DNA of 64,000 nt from Achromobacter sp. MFA1 R4 (GCF_900156745.1 NZ_LT707065.1:5654086-5718085); one strand, 5' to 3'; shown: positions 35,170 to 45,673, numbered from the stretch's first letter. Numbers and translations are program-made. The notes: a model not told the origin generated them from the letters alone.

Positions 35170-36459
35170 TTACGGATACAACCCGCGCACCTGGCGCGCC
35201 TGCAGGATGCGCGTGCAAGCCACGATGAACGCGGCAGTGCGCAGCGTCACCTTGTGCTCGCGCGACACCTGCGCCACCGACGCGTAAGCTTCGCGCATGA
35301 GGCGTTCGAGGCGCTGGTTGATTTCCTCTTCGCTCCAGAAGAAGCTGGAGAAATCCTGCACCCATTCAAAGTAGCTGACCGTCACGCCGCCGGCGTTGGC
35401 CAGCACGTCCGGCACGACATAGACGCCGTTCTCGGCCAGGATGTCGTCCGCTTCGGGGGTGGTCGGGCCGTTGGCGCCTTCGACCACGATCTTGGCGCGG
35501 ACCTTGGCAGCGTTGTCGACCGTGATCTGGCTTTCCAGGGCCGCCGGGATCAGGAATTCGGTTTCCAGCGTCCAGAACTCGTTCTTGTCCAGCGCCTGGC
35601 CGCCCGAGAAACCGCCCACGCCGCCGGTCTGCGACACGTGCGACAGCAGCTTGTGCACGTCCAGGCCGGCCGGATTGTGCACGGTGCCGGTGTGATCCTG
35701 CGCGGCGATGACCTTGGCGCCGGCTTCATGGAACAGGCGGGCGGCGGTGCCGCCCACGTTGCCGAAGCCCTGCACGACGACGCGCGCGCCGGCGACGTCG
35801 ATGTTCTGGTCGCGGGCGGCTTCGCACGCCACGACGAACACGCCGCGGCCGGTGGCTTCGACGCGGCCCAGGCTGCCGCCCAGCGCGATCGGCTTGCCGG
35901 TGACCACGCCGGTGGCGGTGGCGCCTTCGTTCATGGAGTACGTGTCCATCATCCAGGCCATGGTCTGGGCGTTGGTGTTCACGTCAGGCGCGGGGATGTC
36001 CTTGGAGGGTCCGATGATGACGCCGATCTCGCTGGTGTAGCGGCGCGTCATGCGTTCGAGTTCCGACTGGGAGAGCTTGCGCGGATCGACGCGGATGCCG
36101 CCCTTGGCGCCGCCGTACGGCAGGTTGACCGCGGCGTTCTTGACCGACATCCAGGCAGCCAGCGCCATCACTTCGGAGAGCGTGACGTCCTGGTGGAAGC
36201 GCACGCCGCCCTTGCCCGGGCCGCGCGACACGTTGTGCTGCACGCGATATCCCTCGAAGTGGGCGATGGTGCCGTTGTCCAGTTCGATCGGCACGTCGAC
36301 GATCAGCGAGCGCTTCGGACGCTTCAGCGTCTCGACCCACCGGCTCAGGGAACCGAGGTACGGCGTGACCCGGTCGACTTGTTGCAGGTAATTACCCCAG
36401 GGGCCGAGGTCGTCGGCATTCAGATAAGACGGCAAGGCATGGGTGGGAGTGTGAGACAT
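35170..36459 (-). CDS. gdhA: Glutamate dehydrogenase
   Basis: A 429-residue Glu/Leu/Phe/Val dehydrogenase that interconverts glutamate and 2-oxoglutarate plus ammonium. The substrate-binding region is [13 protein letters not shown], the catalytic lysine region is [14 protein letters not shown], and the coenzyme-binding loop is [13 protein letters not shown]. The final helix ends [11 protein letters not shown]. The start at 36459 is chosen because AGGAG then lies 9 bases upstream; an ATG two codons earlier is too close to it. The glycine-rich loop and length suit the NAD-type catabolic enzyme, but cofactor choice is uncertain. An AT-rich inverted repeat lies upstream. Confidence 0.94.
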   Translation of the reverse strand: MSHTPTHALPSYLNADDLGPWGNYLQQVDRVTPYLGSLSRWVETLKRPKRSLIVDVPIELDNGTIAHFEGYRVQHNVSRGPGKGGVRFHQDVTLSEVMALAAWMSVKNAAVNLPYGGAKGGIRVDPRKLSQSELERMTRRYTSEIGVIIGPSKDIPAPDVNTNAQTMAWMMDTYSMNEGATATGVVTGKPIALGGSLGRVEATGRGVFVVACEAARDQNIDVAGARVVVQGFGNVGGTAARLFHEAGAKVIAAQDHTGTVHNPAGLDVHKLLSHVSQTGGVGGFSGGQALDKNEFWTLETEFLIPAALESQITVDNAAKVRAKIVVEGANGPTTPEADDILAENGVYVVPDVLANAGGVTVSYFEWVQDFSSFFWSEEEINQRLERLMREAYASVAQVSREHKVTLRTAAFIVACTRILQARQVRGLYP

Positions 36460-36510
36460 GAGCATGCTCTCCTGACAAAGTTGCGCCATTTTATCCACGA
36501 AACCCATAGC

Positions 36511-36546
36511 GTCCCCATTTAAAGTTTAAATATTTTTAATAGGGAC
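36511..36546 (-). promoter_or_regulatory. AT-rich inverted repeat in gdhA promoter
   Basis: ATTTAAA-G-TTTAAAT is a perfect 7+1+7 palindrome at 36517-36531, inside an AT stretch flanked by GTCCC and GGGAC. It is about 60 bases upstream of the gdhA start. In this GC-rich setting it is a likely promoter/operator. The regulator is unknown. Confidence 0.5.
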
Positions 36547-36655
36547 GTATAGCTGTTGCGGATACCGAACGGGTCGCAGGCGGGCCCGGAAGCTGCACCT
36601 ATCCTAAGCCGCGATGGCGCCCCCGTCCAGCCTGCGCGCGCCGGCGCCAGACGGC

Positions 36656-36687
36656 AAAAGGGGCGGCCTCGTGAAGAGAACCGCCCC
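36656..36687 (-). terminator. Intrinsic terminator of the ABC-hutG operon
   Basis: Read on the minus strand, GGGGCGG (36687-36681) and CCGCCCC (36666-36660) form a 7-bp stem with a 14-base loop. Four T residues follow (36659-36656). Confidence 0.65.
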
Positions 36688-36746
36688 AGAATCCCCTGCC
36701 CGCGCGGTTGCGCGCAACATCAGGCCCCGAGCCCAAGCGGCGCACC

Positions 36747-36793
36747 GGTGTCTGACACCCGCCTGCCCCAATGCGGCCAGGGTGTCAGACGCC
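36747..36793. repeat. Two facing copies of the 13-bp palindrome
   Basis: GGTGTCTGACACC at 36747-36759 is a perfect 6+1+6 palindrome. A second, one-mismatch copy GGTGTCAGACGCC is at 36781-36793. Together they also form an 11-bp inverted repeat (36750-36760 with 36780-36790). They begin 9 bases beyond the hutG stop. Confidence 0.6.
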
Positions 36794-36801
36794 GAGTTGA
36801 A

Positions 36802-37749
36802 TCACGCCGCCATCAGTTGCCACGCCAGACGCGCTGCCGCGCGCGCGCCATGGCCGTCAATGTCGAACTTGGGGTTGAACTCCGCCATGTCGGCCAGGCG
36901 GAGCTTGCCGCTGGCCTTGACGCGCAACACGATCTCCTCGACCACGGACATCGGCACGCCATACGGCGCGGGCGCGGAAACGCCCGGCATCACGCCGGCG
37001 GGCAGCACATCCAGGTCGATCGTCAGGTACACGTGTTGCGCCTTGGCCAGCAGCACGTCCACATCGGCGAGCCGCGAGGCCAGGTGACGCTCCTGCATCT
37101 CCCGGTCTTCGATCCATACGGCCCCGATCTCGGCCGCGCGGGCGTAAAGCGCCGGCGTATTGGCCAGGCGCGAGACGCCCAGGCAGGCGTACTGCACGTC
37201 GCGCCCGCGCGCCTCGCTGTCCCGCGCGATCTGGTCGAACGGCGTGCCGGAGCTGCCCGGACGTCCCGTGCGCAGATCGAAGTGCGCGTCCAGGTTCAGG
37301 ACCAGCACGGCGCCGGCATCGCCGCGCGCATCCAGCCAACGGGCCAGGCCCTGGAAACTGCCCCACGCGATCTCATGGCCGCCGCCCAGCACGACCGGTC
37401 GCGCGCCTTGCCCCATCAGTTCGGCAATTCGCAGGCCCAGGCGCTCCTGGGCCGCTTCCAGCTTGTCGCCGTGGCAGTCGATGTCGCCCGCATCCAGCAG
37501 GCGCGTCAGGCCGTGCGCGGGCAGCCCCGCCAGGTACTTGCGGATACCCGCCGGACCTGCGGCCGCGCCGACCCGGCCCTGGTTGCGGGCCACGCCGGCG
37601 TCGCACGCAAAGCCCAGCAGCACGGCCTCGCCCATGTCGGCCTGCCCTGCTTCGGCTTGGACGATGTGCGCCAGACGGCGGGTGTCGCCCTGCTCGGCGC
37701 TGTCGTCGCGCGCTTTCCACAGGCTCATATCGAGTGTCGACGCGCTCAT
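36802..37749 (-). CDS. hutG: Formimidoylglutamase
   Basis: A 315-residue member of the arginase/agmatinase superfamily. The manganese motifs are GGGHE (near 127), DAHFD (near 155) and DLDVLP (near 240). The SSGTPFDQ and [12 protein letters not shown] segments point to HutG, which hydrolyses N-formimidoyl-glutamate to glutamate and formamide in histidine breakdown. It overlaps the transporter ATPase by ATGA and is the last gene of the polar amino-acid ABC operon, consistent with histidine import plus degradation. Genes hutH, hutU and hutI are not in the window. Agmatinase or guanidinobutyrase are alternatives. Confidence 0.85.
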   Translation of the reverse strand: MSASTLDMSLWKARDDSAEQGDTRRLAHIVQAEAGQADMGEAVLLGFACDAGVARNQGRVGAAAGPAGIRKYLAGLPAHGLTRLLDAGDIDCHGDKLEAAQERLGLRIAELMGQGARPVVLGGGHEIAWGSFQGLARWLDARGDAGAVLVLNLDAHFDLRTGRPGSSGTPFDQIARDSEARGRDVQYACLGVSRLANTPALYARAAEIGAVWIEDREMQERHLASRLADVDVLLAKAQHVYLTIDLDVLPAGVMPGVSAPAPYGVPMSVVEEIVLRVKASGKLRLADMAEFNPKFDIDGHGARAAARLAWQLMAA

Positions 37750-38534
37750 GCCGCCGCCCCCGGACCCGCGCTCAGGACCGCCTGCAGGAACTCGCGGGTG
37801 CGCGCTTCGCGCGGCGCGCTGAAGATCACGTCCGGCGAACCGGACTCCAGGATGACGCCGCCGTCCATCACGGCCACGACGTCGGCCACGTCGCGGGCAA
37901 AGCCCATTTCGTGGGTGACGACCATCATGGTCATGCCTTCGCGGGCGAGCAGCTTCATGACCTGCAGCACTTCGCCCACCAGCTCCGGGTCCAGCGCCGA
38001 GGTCGGCTCGTCAAACAGCATGACCTGCGGCTGCATGGCCAGCGCGCGCGCAATGGCCACGCGCTGCTTCTGCCCGCCCGACAGGCTGGCCGGCATGGCC
38101 GACACCTTCTGCGACAGGCCGACCTTGTCGAGCAGGTCGGCGGCCAGCGCGTTGGCTTGCTCGCGCCCCAGGCCGAGCAGCTTGCGCGGCCCGACGGTCA
38201 CGTTATCCAGCACCGACAGGTGCGGGAACAGGTTGAAGCCCTGGAACACCATGCCCACCTGCGTGCGCAACTGGTTCAGTTCGGCTTCCGGCAACATCGC
38301 GCCGTTGTCCTGCAGCGTCTGGCCGCAGATTTCCACGGTGCCGCGCTGGGCCACTTCCAGGCCATTGCAGCAACGCAGCAGCGTGCTCTTGCCCGACCCG
38401 CTGGGGCCGATCACCACCACCACCTGCGACTGCAGCACATCGAAATCGATGCCGCGCAGGACGGCGTGGTCGCCGTAGGACTTGTGCAGGCCGCGGATGC
38501 GGATCATTTCCTGCCCTTCGATGACGAGGCTCAT
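37746..38534 (-). CDS. Polar amino-acid ABC transporter ATPase
   Basis: A 262-residue HisP/GlnQ-type ATPase. Walker A is [18 protein letters not shown], the signature is [17 protein letters not shown], Walker B is [14 protein letters not shown], and the switch region is [14 protein letters not shown]. The [15 protein letters not shown] segment is a family hallmark. The start sits in an ATGA overlap with the permease and the stop overlaps hutG likewise. Histidine or its breakdown products are the likely cargo because of hutG. Confidence 0.94.
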   Translation of the reverse strand: MSLVIEGQEMIRIRGLHKSYGDHAVLRGIDFDVLQSQVVVVIGPSGSGKSTLLRCCNGLEVAQRGTVEICGQTLQDNGAMLPEAELNQLRTQVGMVFQGFNLFPHLSVLDNVTVGPRKLLGLGREQANALAADLLDKVGLSQKVSAMPASLSGGQKQRVAIARALAMQPQVMLFDEPTSALDPELVGEVLQVMKLLAREGMTMMVVTHEMGFARDVADVVAVMDGGVILESGSPDVIFSAPREARTREFLQAVLSAGPGAAA

Positions 38535-39199
38535 TGCACCATTCCTCCGGCGCGCAGGCGATGCTCGACCTTGCGCAAAATCACCATGGCCACCGTGGTC
38601 AGAACCAGATAGATCAAAGCCACCACCAGGTAGGTTTCCAGCGAGCGATATGACACGCTGATGATCTTCTGCCCTTCGTGCATCAGATCGTGAATGGTCA
38701 ACAGCGACACCAGCGCGGAATTCTTGATCAGCGCGATGAACTCGTTGCCCAGCGGCGGGATCATGCGCACCACGGCCTGCGGCAGGATGATGATGCGCAT
38801 GGCCTGGCCCGACGACATGCCGAGCGAGCGCGCCGCTTCCGTCTGGCCGCGATCCACCGACTGGATCGCGCCCCGCACGATTTCCGACACGTAGGCGCCG
38901 GAATACATGCCCAGGCCCAGCACGCCGCAGGCGAAGGCCGGCAGCGTCACGCCGAACTGGGGCAGTCCGAAGAACCAGATGAAAAGCTGCACCAGCAGCG
39001 GCGTGCCGCGAAAGAACAGCAGGTAGGTGCTGCACAGGTGATAGACGACGCGGCGTTGCGGGTTGAGCCGCCCCACGCCCACCAGCAGCCCCATCACGCA
39101 GCCCAGCAGCAAGGCGCCGGCAGTCACCTCGATGGTGACCGCCGCGCCCCGCAGCAGCGCGTCGAAGTCGGCGAAGACGGGAGAAAAATCCAGGTTCAT
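38531..39199 (-). CDS. Polar amino-acid ABC transporter permease
   Basis: A 222-residue HisMQ-type permease with about five membrane helices. Hallmarks are [33 protein letters not shown] and the coupling loop [22 protein letters not shown]. Only one permease gene is present, so it probably acts as a homodimer. The start chosen at 39199 overlaps the binding-protein stop (ATGA) and drops seven residues of a longer frame. Confidence 0.93.
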   Translation of the reverse strand: MNLDFSPVFADFDALLRGAAVTIEVTAGALLLGCVMGLLVGVGRLNPQRRVVYHLCSTYLLFFRGTPLLVQLFIWFFGLPQFGVTLPAFACGVLGLGMYSGAYVSEIVRGAIQSVDRGQTEAARSLGMSSGQAMRIIILPQAVVRMIPPLGNEFIALIKNSALVSLLTIHDLMHEGQKIISVSYRSLETYLVVALIYLVLTTVAMVILRKVEHRLRAGGMVQ

Positions 39200-39939
39200 T
39201 TCGCGGGCGCCTCGAACCACTTGTTCACGATGGTTTGATAGGTGCCATCGGCCTTCAGCTTCTGCAGCGCGGCGTTCAGCTCGCGCGTGAGTTCAGGCTT
39301 GTTCTTGGGCACGGCGATGCCGTAGTCCTCGGTGGTCACCTGCTCGCCCAGCACGGTCAGGCCGTTGGTGCTCTGCGCGAACAGCTTGGCGGCGGGCTTG
39401 CCCGTCACCGCGGCGTCGGCGCGGCCGATCTGCACCAGGTTGAACATTTCCTGGTTCTTTTCGACTTCCACGCGCTGCACCTTGGGGAAGTGCTCCTTCA
39501 GGTAGTTGACGGACTTCGTGCCGACCTGCACCGACACCTTGCGGCCGTCCAGGTCCTTGATGCTCTTGATGGGGCCGTCGGCCTTGGTAAGCACCACCAG
39601 GCCGCCCGCGTAGTACGGGTCGGTGAAGTCGACGACCTTGCTGCGCTCGGGCGTGATGTAGATGGCGGACACGGCGATATCGGCGCGGCCGGCCTGCAGG
39701 GCCGGAATCAGGCCCTTGAAGTCGATGTCGATCCATTCGATCTTCTTGCCCATCGCGCCGGCCAGCGCTTCGACCAGCTCGATGTCGAAGCCGGTGCGCT
39801 TGCCGTCCTTGACGAACTCCATCGGGGGGAAGGTGGCGTCGGTGACGGCGCGGATCGTTTCCTGGGCGTGCGCGGAACCAGCGGCCCAGGCGAGGGTCAG
39901 GGTCAGGGCGGCGGAAAGCAGGGTGCGGCGAGTGGTCAT
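39196..39939 (-). CDS. Polar amino-acid ABC transporter binding protein
   Basis: A 247-residue periplasmic receptor (SBP_bac_3 family). The signal peptide is about residues 1-25 (GSAHAQ). Family sequence follows: [24 protein letters not shown] (near 33, quoted only in part), [25 protein letters not shown] (near 90) and [13 protein letters not shown]. It leads the operon SBP-permease-ATPase-hutG. A 132-base gap separates it from an IclR-type gene on the same strand, which may regulate it. Ligand is inferred as histidine or a related amino acid. Confidence 0.92.
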   Translation of the reverse strand: MTTRRTLLSAALTLTLAWAAGSAHAQETIRAVTDATFPPMEFVKDGKRTGFDIELVEALAGAMGKKIEWIDIDFKGLIPALQAGRADIAVSAIYITPERSKVVDFTDPYYAGGLVVLTKADGPIKSIKDLDGRKVSVQVGTKSVNYLKEHFPKVQRVEVEKNQEMFNLVQIGRADAAVTGKPAAKLFAQSTNGLTVLGEQVTTEDYGIAVPKNKPELTRELNAALQKLKADGTYQTIVNKWFEAPAK

Positions 39940-40071
39940 GGTGGGTCCTATGCGTGTGGATACGGCGGTGGGTACGGCGATCGTTGAAACCAGGAACGGA
40001 CTAAGGGGTGCAGCATGTAATTCGGTTAGGCCAAGCTTGCGGCCATGGGGGCCTTCATCAGGGGGCCTTCA

Positions 40072-40812
40072 TCAGGTCGCCTTCAATCGGGCCGAAATGC
40101 GGCGGGCGGCCGCGACGGTCATGTCGATCAGGGCGTTCGGGCGTTGCGCGGCGCGGGTGGATGGCGCCATGAGCGTGATCGACGCCACGGCCTGGTTGGC
40201 CCGCTGGAAGATCGGTACACTCACCCCCCAGACGCCGGCGTCGACCTCGCTGTCGGTCACGGCGTAGCCCTGGTCGCGGATGGCCTCCAGTTCGCTCGCC
40301 AGACGCCCGACATCCACGCCGGCCTCGTTGGCCAGGTAGGCCAGCGCCCCCTGCAGCCGGGCTTGGGGCATGAACGCCAGCAGCGACTTGGCCGAGGCGC
40401 CGCGCGCCAGCGGCAGCCCGCGGCCTTTGGTAAACGAGCAGCGCAGCGGATGTTGGCTTTCCACCATGTCCAGGCACACCGCCTGATCCTTGACCGCGAC
40501 CAGCAGGCCGATGGTTTCGCCGGACGACGCGGCCAGCGCCGCCATATCGGGCTGCGCTTCGTGGATCAGGTACGACGATTGGTCAAAGCCCCACGCCAAC
40601 TGCACACAGAGCGGGCCGGGGCCGTACTCGCCCTCGTGTTCGGCCACGAATCCCCAGCGCTTGAGCAGCGCGATCTGCCGGTACAGCGTGCTTTGGGCAA
40701 GGCCGGTCTCTTCGGCCAGCGCGGCAATGCTGAGCGGGCCGTCGTGACGCGCCAACGTGGCCAGCACATACAGGACGCGATCCGCGCCCGCCCCTACGGA
40801 CGTTTCCGACAT
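40072..40812 (-). CDS. IclR-family transcriptional regulator
   Basis: A 246-residue IclR protein with an N-terminal winged helix (about 8-65: VLYVLATLARHDGPLSIAALAEETGL in part, AQSTLYRQIALLKRWG). The effector domain shows RCSFTKGRGLPLARGASAKSLLA and GVWGVSVPIF. It lies 132 bases upstream of, and in the same direction as, the amino-acid transporter/hutG operon, so it is a candidate regulator of histidine use. It differs clearly from the IclR protein next to xsc. Confidence 0.9.
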   Translation of the reverse strand: MSETSVGAGADRVLYVLATLARHDGPLSIAALAEETGLAQSTLYRQIALLKRWGFVAEHEGEYGPGPLCVQLAWGFDQSSYLIHEAQPDMAALAASSGETIGLLVAVKDQAVCLDMVESQHPLRCSFTKGRGLPLARGASAKSLLAFMPQARLQGALAYLANEAGVDVGRLASELEAIRDQGYAVTDSEVDAGVWGVSVPIFQRANQAVASITLMAPSTRAAQRPNALIDMTVAAARRISARLKAT

Positions 40813-40924
40813 GACAACTCGACTCCCAGCAATATGGCGGCGAGATTATCAATTTATGGTTGACGAGCTTTGATTTTTTCCCACCCGCTGAGAATCGCAA
40901 GGGAAAACCCCGAAATCCGGACGC

Positions 40925-40947
40925 AAAAAAGCCCGCCGAGGCGGGCT
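40925..40947 (-). terminator. Intrinsic terminator of the ankyrin gene
   Basis: On the minus strand the 8-bp stem AGCCCGCC/GGCGGGCT (40930-40937 with 40940-40947) is followed by a T-run from the six A residues at 40925-40930. Confidence 0.88.
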
Positions 40948-40979
40948 GTCGAGGTGCCAGCGGGACGTGCCGGCGAGGT

Positions 40980-41858
40980 TCAGGGCGCGGCCGGCTTGTC
41001 GTAGTCCGACAGCCCCACCCCGGAAACGCCCTTCACGCCGTCCTTGCCCGGCGCCGTCTCGGCCGCCGTTGCGGATGCGGGCGGCGGCGCCTGGTCCGGG
41101 GCCGGCACACCGGCCGATTGCGTGGCGCCCGCCTCCTGCGGAGCGCCCTGCGCCGCGGCGCGGCGCTTGCGCTTGGCGTCTTCCTGCTGCTGGATCATCG
41201 CCGTCAGCTCGGCCGCAAGCGCTTCCGACTTGCCCGTCGCCGCCCACGCGGCGGCGTCCTGGCCTTTGGTGTCCTGCGTGGTGACGTCGGCCCCGGCCCG
41301 CAGCAGCAGTTCGACCATGGGCTTGCGGCCGGACAGCGCCGCCATCATCAGGGGCGTCTCGCCGTTGGGCGCGGGCGCGTTGACCATGGCCTTGTTCGCC
41401 AGCAGCAGTCGGGCCATCTCCATCTGCCCCTTGGACGCGGCGTAATGCAGCGGGGTCCACCCCAGCCGGTTGACCTGGGCGCCGCGCGCGATCAGCTTTT
41501 TGGCGCGTTCGGTCTGGCCGGCGATGGCCAGGTACATCAGCGGCGTCTCGCCCGCCGGGTTTTCGGCATTGACGTCCGTGCGCTTGTCGGCGGCGAGCAC
41601 GTCGAAGACTTTCCAGGCGTTGTCCACGACGGCCCGCATGATGGCCGGTTGGCCGTTCTTGTAGCGCACGTTGGGGTCCGAGCCCTGCGCAAGCAGCGCC
41701 CGGATGTCGTCGGGGTAATCGTTGGCGACGTAGACCCACCAGTCGCCGGCATTGGCGGCCTGGGCGGCCGGTGCGGCCAGGCCCAAGGCCAGGGCAAGCA
41801 GGCCGGCGCGGCCGCATGACAAAAAGGCTTTCTGGGCGGAGGCGAAGCGGATGGCCAT
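40980..41858 (-). CDS. Exported ankyrin-repeat protein
   Basis: A 292-residue protein with a signal peptide (about 1-35, ending AAQAAN). About four to five ankyrin repeats follow (roughly 45-215), for example NAENPAGETPLMYLAIAGQ and NRLGWTPLHYAASKGQMEMARLLL in overlapping units. The C-terminal 80 residues are low complexity, rich in A, P and Q, with a basic patch (KRKRR). It probably sits in the periplasm and mediates protein contacts; partner unknown. It stands between the IclR gene and tatD as its own unit with a clear terminator. Confidence 0.85.
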   Translation of the reverse strand: MAIRFASAQKAFLSCGRAGLLALALGLAAPAAQAANAGDWWVYVANDYPDDIRALLAQGSDPNVRYKNGQPAIMRAVVDNAWKVFDVLAADKRTDVNAENPAGETPLMYLAIAGQTERAKKLIARGAQVNRLGWTPLHYAASKGQMEMARLLLANKAMVNAPAPNGETPLMMAALSGRKPMVELLLRAGADVTTQDTKGQDAAAWAATGKSEALAAELTAMIQQQEDAKRKRRAAAQGAPQEAGATQSAGVPAPDQAPPPASATAAETAPGKDGVKGVSGVGLSDYDKPAAP

Positions 41859-41897
41859 GGCAGTCCTAGGGATGCAGGTTCAATGAATCGGGTCGGG

Positions 41898-42668
41898 CTA
41901 TTTCTGGATCTTGCTGAACAGCCGGAAGAAATTGTCGGTGGACGCCTGCGCCACCTCGGCCGCCGTGATGCCGCGCAGGTCCGCGATCTTCTCGGCCACG
42001 TGGATCACCTTGGACGGATCGTTCAGCTTGCCCCGGTACGGCACGGGCGCAAGGTAGGGCGAATCGGTTTCGATCAGCAGCCGGTCCAGCGGCACCTTGG
42101 CCGCCACTTCGTGCACGACCTGCGCGTTCTTGAAGGTCACGATGCCGGACAGCGAGATGTAGAAGTTCTGCTCCAGCGCGGCCTGGGCGATTTCCCAGGT
42201 TTCGGTGAAACAGTGCATCACGCCGCCCACCTCGGCCGCTTTCTCTTCGCGCAACATGCGCACGGTGTCCTCGGCGGACGACCGCGTGTGCAGGATGAGC
42301 GGCAGGCCGGCATCGCGCGCGGCGCGGATGTGGCGGCGGAAACGCTCGCGCTGCCAGTCCAGCGGCTCGGACAGCCGATAGTAGTCGAGCCCCGTCTCGC
42401 CGATGGCCACGACCTTCGGGTGTTCGGCCAGGCGCACCAGTTCTTCGGGCGTCGGGTCCGGCGTGTCTTCGTAGTCGGGATGCACACCGACCGAGGCCCA
42501 GAGCCGCGGCTGCGGTTCCACCAGCGCCATCAGGCCGGGCCATTCCGGCATGTTGACGCTGACGACCAGCGCGTGGGTGACCTGGTTGGCGGTCATGCGG
42601 TCGAGAATGGCCGGCAGATCGTTCGCCAGCTCGGGAAAGTTCAGGTGACAGTGTGAATCGACGTACAT
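41898..42668 (-). CDS. TatD-family metal-dependent DNase
   Basis: A 256-residue YcfH/TatD-type hydrolase. Metal ligands appear in YVDSHCHLNF at the start, IGETGLDYYR (near 92), PLILHTRSS, GVMHCFTETW and LLIETDSPYLAP. Family members are 3'-5' nucleases or related hydrolases. It lies downstream of holB and tmk on the same strand with a 69-base gap, a common order in proteobacteria (tmk-holB-tatD). Confidence 0.94.
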   Translation of the reverse strand: MYVDSHCHLNFPELANDLPAILDRMTANQVTHALVVSVNMPEWPGLMALVEPQPRLWASVGVHPDYEDTPDPTPEELVRLAEHPKVVAIGETGLDYYRLSEPLDWQRERFRRHIRAARDAGLPLILHTRSSAEDTVRMLREEKAAEVGGVMHCFTETWEIAQAALEQNFYISLSGIVTFKNAQVVHEVAAKVPLDRLLIETDSPYLAPVPYRGKLNDPSKVIHVAEKIADLRGITAAEVAQASTDNFFRLFSKIQK

Positions 42669-42737
42669 GGTGAGTCTGGTGTGGGGAGCCGTGGCGCTCC
42701 GCCCCGATGCCGGGCAAAGCGCCGCCGGATCAAGGGC

Positions 42738-43787
42738 TTACGCCTGGCAGGATAGCACCACGCGCTGCAGGGTGGCGTGGGCGAAGAGCTTGGCGTTCAA
42801 GGGGTGGGTGGCCAGCGCGCGCTGGCGGGTCAGCCAGCGCGCCGCCTCCGCCACGCGGGCGGGGTGCATGCGGGACGCCACCTGCGCCACGCCCGCCGAC
42901 AGCGACGGAAAGTAGCGCACCGGGGCGCCAGCGCTGGCCAGCATCAGGTCGGTGTACAGCCGTTGCAGGGCATCGATCCATTCGGGCGCGGCCACTTTTT
43001 CCAGGGCTTCGGCCAGCGTGCCCACATCGGGGGCCTGCCCCTTGGCCAGCGGGTTGACCAGTTGGACCAGCCAGGCCGGACAGGGGGATTCCCCGGACTG
43101 CGCCAGGCGCAGCGCCGCCAGCGGCGCGCCGCCCGCGGCTGCCAGCCATTCGCGCGCCGGCTCCACGTTCTGGTCCCGCAGCCACTGCAGCGCCGTGTCG
43201 GCGTCCGGGGCGGGCAGCGGCAGGCGGCGGCAGCGCGACACCAGCGTGGGCAGCAGCCGGTCCGGCGCATCGGCCACCAGCAGGAACACGGTATGGGGCG
43301 GCGGCTCCTCCAGCACCTTGAGCAAGGCGTTGGACGACACGACGTTCAAGGCATGGGCCGGATACAGCAGCGCCACGCGCCAGCCGCCCCGGTGCGTCGC
43401 GGTGTTGAACCAGGACTCCAGCGAGCGGATCTGGTCGATGCGGATTTCCTTGGAGGGCGCGCGCTTGGCGGCGCCCGTCGCCGGCTCGGCGTCTTCCTGC
43501 TGTTCAGCCGCGTCCGCGCCCTCTTCCACGGCCACCGCCTCGGGGCGGATGCGCCGCAGATCGGGATGGTTGCCGCTGGCGAACCAGGCGCACGCCGCGC
43601 AGTGGCCGCAGGCGAGCCCGTTTTCAGGCGCCTCGCACAGCAGGCTCGCCGCCGCGGCGACGGCGAAATCCAGCTTGCCGATGCCGGCCAGCCCATGCAC
43701 CAGCCAGGCATGGGCGAAGCGGTCGCGGTTGCCCAGCCACGCGCGTGCCGTGTCCAGTTGCCAGGGCAGGAACTGGGGCGCGCTCAT
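42738..43787 (-). CDS. holB: DNA polymerase III subunit delta prime
   Basis: A 349-residue clamp-loader subunit. It has an AAA+-like N-terminal domain ([15 protein letters not shown]), a zinc module of clustered cysteines ([11 protein letters not shown] near 60), the SRC-like [20 protein letters not shown] region (from about residue 150) and the SRCRRLPLP motif. An acidic insert ([14 protein letters not shown]) follows the zinc module. It overlaps tmk by ATGA, so replication and dTMP phosphorylation genes are coupled. Confidence 0.93.
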   Translation of the reverse strand: MSAPQFLPWQLDTARAWLGNRDRFAHAWLVHGLAGIGKLDFAVAAAASLLCEAPENGLACGHCAACAWFASGNHPDLRRIRPEAVAVEEGADAAEQQEDAEPATGAAKRAPSKEIRIDQIRSLESWFNTATHRGGWRVALLYPAHALNVVSSNALLKVLEEPPPHTVFLLVADAPDRLLPTLVSRCRRLPLPAPDADTALQWLRDQNVEPAREWLAAAGGAPLAALRLAQSGESPCPAWLVQLVNPLAKGQAPDVGTLAEALEKVAAPEWIDALQRLYTDLMLASAGAPVRYFPSLSAGVAQVASRMHPARVAEAARWLTRQRALATHPLNAKLFAHATLQRVVLSCQA

Positions 43788-44407
43788 GCCGCGACGGCCA
43801 GCAGCTCGCGCAGGCCGGCTTCGAGGTCGGTGCGGATCTGGGCGATGGAGCGGGTGGAGTCCACCACGCGGATGCGGTCCGGGTCGGCCTTTGCGCGGGC
43901 ATGATAGGCCTCGCGGGTGCGCTCGAAGAACGCCGCGCCCTCGCGCTCGAAGCGGTCGGGCTCGCGGGCATCGGCCAGCCGCGCCCGGGCGACTTCCAGG
44001 GGCACATCAAAAAGCCAGGTGCGGTCCGGGCGGCCCGCCTGCATCCAGTTTTCCAGGACCGCCACGCGCTCGGCCCCGAGGCCGCGGCCGCCGCCCTGGT
44101 AGGCGTAGCTCGCATCGGTGTAGCGGTCGCAGACGACCCAGGCGCCACGCGCCAGCGCCGGCTCGATCACCTGGCGGGCGTGCTCGCAGCGGGCGGCAAA
44201 CATCAGCAAGGTCTCGGTGTCCAGCCCCATCGGATCGTTCAGGACCAGCGTGCGCAGCTTTTCGCCCAGCGGCGTGCCGCCGGGCTCGCGGGTGGACACC
44301 ACCTCCAGTCCCTGTCCGCGCAGGAAATCGGCGATCCAGGCGGTGTGCGTGCTCTTGCCCGCGCCGTCCACGCCCTCCAGCGTGATGAAGCGTCCGCGTG
44401 AGGTCAT
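43784..44407 (-). CDS. tmk: Thymidylate kinase
   Basis: A 207-residue kinase phosphorylating dTMP to dTDP. P-loop [12 protein letters not shown] starts near residue 9, the DR(Y/H) motif is [17 protein letters not shown], and the fold ends with the LID region containing [14 protein letters not shown]. It overlaps mltG at one end and holB at the other by ATGA, forming the conserved mltG-tmk-holB order. Confidence 0.95.
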   Translation of the reverse strand: MTSRGRFITLEGVDGAGKSTHTAWIADFLRGQGLEVVSTREPGGTPLGEKLRTLVLNDPMGLDTETLLMFAARCEHARQVIEPALARGAWVVCDRYTDASYAYQGGGRGLGAERVAVLENWMQAGRPDRTWLFDVPLEVARARLADAREPDRFEREGAAFFERTREAYHARAKADPDRIRVVDSTRSIAQIRTDLEAGLRELLAVAA

Positions 44408-45519
44408 TGATCTTGTCCTTGTGCTGATTCAGGGGCGGGATCTGCCGCCTCGGCCGGTGCCCCGGCGGGCGCGGGGGCCGGAGCGGGGGTCGACGCCGGC
44501 GTGGGCGTCGAGCGCTGGCCGAGGATGTAGCGGGCAACGTTGCGGTTGTGCTCGGACAGGTTGGCCGAGAATTCGCTGGTGCCGTTGCCCCGGGAGACGA
44601 AATACAGGAATTTGTGCTGTTCGGGCTGCACGGCCGCCAGCAAGGCCGCCCGGCCCGGCGCCGCGATGGGCGTGGGCGGCAGACCGGGACGCGTGTACGT
44701 ATTCCAGGGCGTGTCGGTCTGCAGGTCGCGCTTGCGGATGCGGCCCTGGTAGGCCTCGCCCATGCCGTAGATCACGGTGGGATCGGTTTGCAGCAGCATG
44801 CCGATCTTGAGCCGGTTGGTGAACACGCCCGACACGCGGCGGCGCTCCGGACCGTGGCCGGTTTCCTTTTCGATAATGGACGCCAGCACCAGCGCCTCGT
44901 AGGGCGTGGACACGGCCACGCCGTCCTGGCGCTTATCCCAGGTGTCGTTCAGGATGCGCTGGCCTTCCTGGTAGGCGCGGCGCAGCAGGTCGAAATCGGT
45001 GCTGCCGGGCGTGAACACGTAGGTATCCGGGAAGAACAGGCCTTCCGGATGCTTGATGTCCGATCCCAGGCGCGCCAGCAGTTCTTCATCGCTGACCCCG
45101 TCCAGCGTCTGCTTGACGTCGGGATTCTCGCGCAGCGCCTGGCGGATCTGGCGGTAGGTCCAGCCTTCCAGGAACGTGATCTGCCGCTGGGTCATGTCGC
45201 CGCGCGCCAGGCGCTCGAGCAGCAGCCAGGGCGTGTCGCCATTGATGGCCTGGTAGCCGCCCGCCTTGATCAGCTTGTCGCGTTCGGACAGCCGGGCCAT
45301 CCACACGAAGCCGGGCTCCCACACCGGCACGCCGGCCGCATTGAGCGCGCGCGCGACGGTGCGAGGACTGCTGCCGGGGTCCACCACGAAGTCGATCTTG
45401 TCGGACGCCAGCGTGAGCGGACGGTGCATCCAGGTATAGGCGGCGCCCACCGCGCCGCCCACGGCCAGGACGACGAGAAGCAGGAACCACAGGACGAAAT
45501 TTCGGAGTCGCATCTTCAT
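44404..45519 (-). CDS. mltG: Endolytic murein transglycosylase MltG
   Basis: A 371-residue membrane-anchored YceG/MltG protein that cuts nascent glycan strands. One N-terminal helix (about 8-30), the LysM-like region and the catalytic glutamate in [15 protein letters not shown] are visible, followed by [21 protein letters not shown] (in parts). The last 40 residues are a Pro/Ala-rich tail. I start at MKMRLRN (45519); MRLRN two codons later is equally possible, and no strong ribosome site helps. Divergent from ygfZ across 154 bases. Confidence 0.92.
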   Translation of the reverse strand: MKMRLRNFVLWFLLLVVLAVGGAVGAAYTWMHRPLTLASDKIDFVVDPGSSPRTVARALNAAGVPVWEPGFVWMARLSERDKLIKAGGYQAINGDTPWLLLERLARGDMTQRQITFLEGWTYRQIRQALRENPDVKQTLDGVSDEELLARLGSDIKHPEGLFFPDTYVFTPGSTDFDLLRRAYQEGQRILNDTWDKRQDGVAVSTPYEALVLASIIEKETGHGPERRRVSGVFTNRLKIGMLLQTDPTVIYGMGEAYQGRIRKRDLQTDTPWNTYTRPGLPPTPIAAPGRAALLAAVQPEQHKFLYFVSRGNGTSEFSANLSEHNRNVARYILGQRSTPTPASTPAPAPAPAGAPAEAADPAPESAQGQDQ

Positions 45520-45673
45520 AAGTGTCGGAAGTTTAATGGATCGCGGGGCCAAGCCGGGCCACAACGGGGGCCGGATCGCGCGACCCGCCCCTTTACGCGT
45601 CGGGGGCATGGCCGGGCCAGCCGGAGAACGCGGCTATCATCAGCACTTTGATGACGCGATAACCCCCGCCGAC

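Larger units (their letters stand above)
36460..36801. other. 342-base intergenic region upstream of gdhA
   Basis: No gene is apparent. From the gdhA side it holds an AT-rich inverted repeat (36517-36531), a minus-strand terminator for the hutG operon (36656-36687) and two copies of the GGTGTC-N-GACACC palindrome (36747-36793). Each is described separately. Confidence 0.8.
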
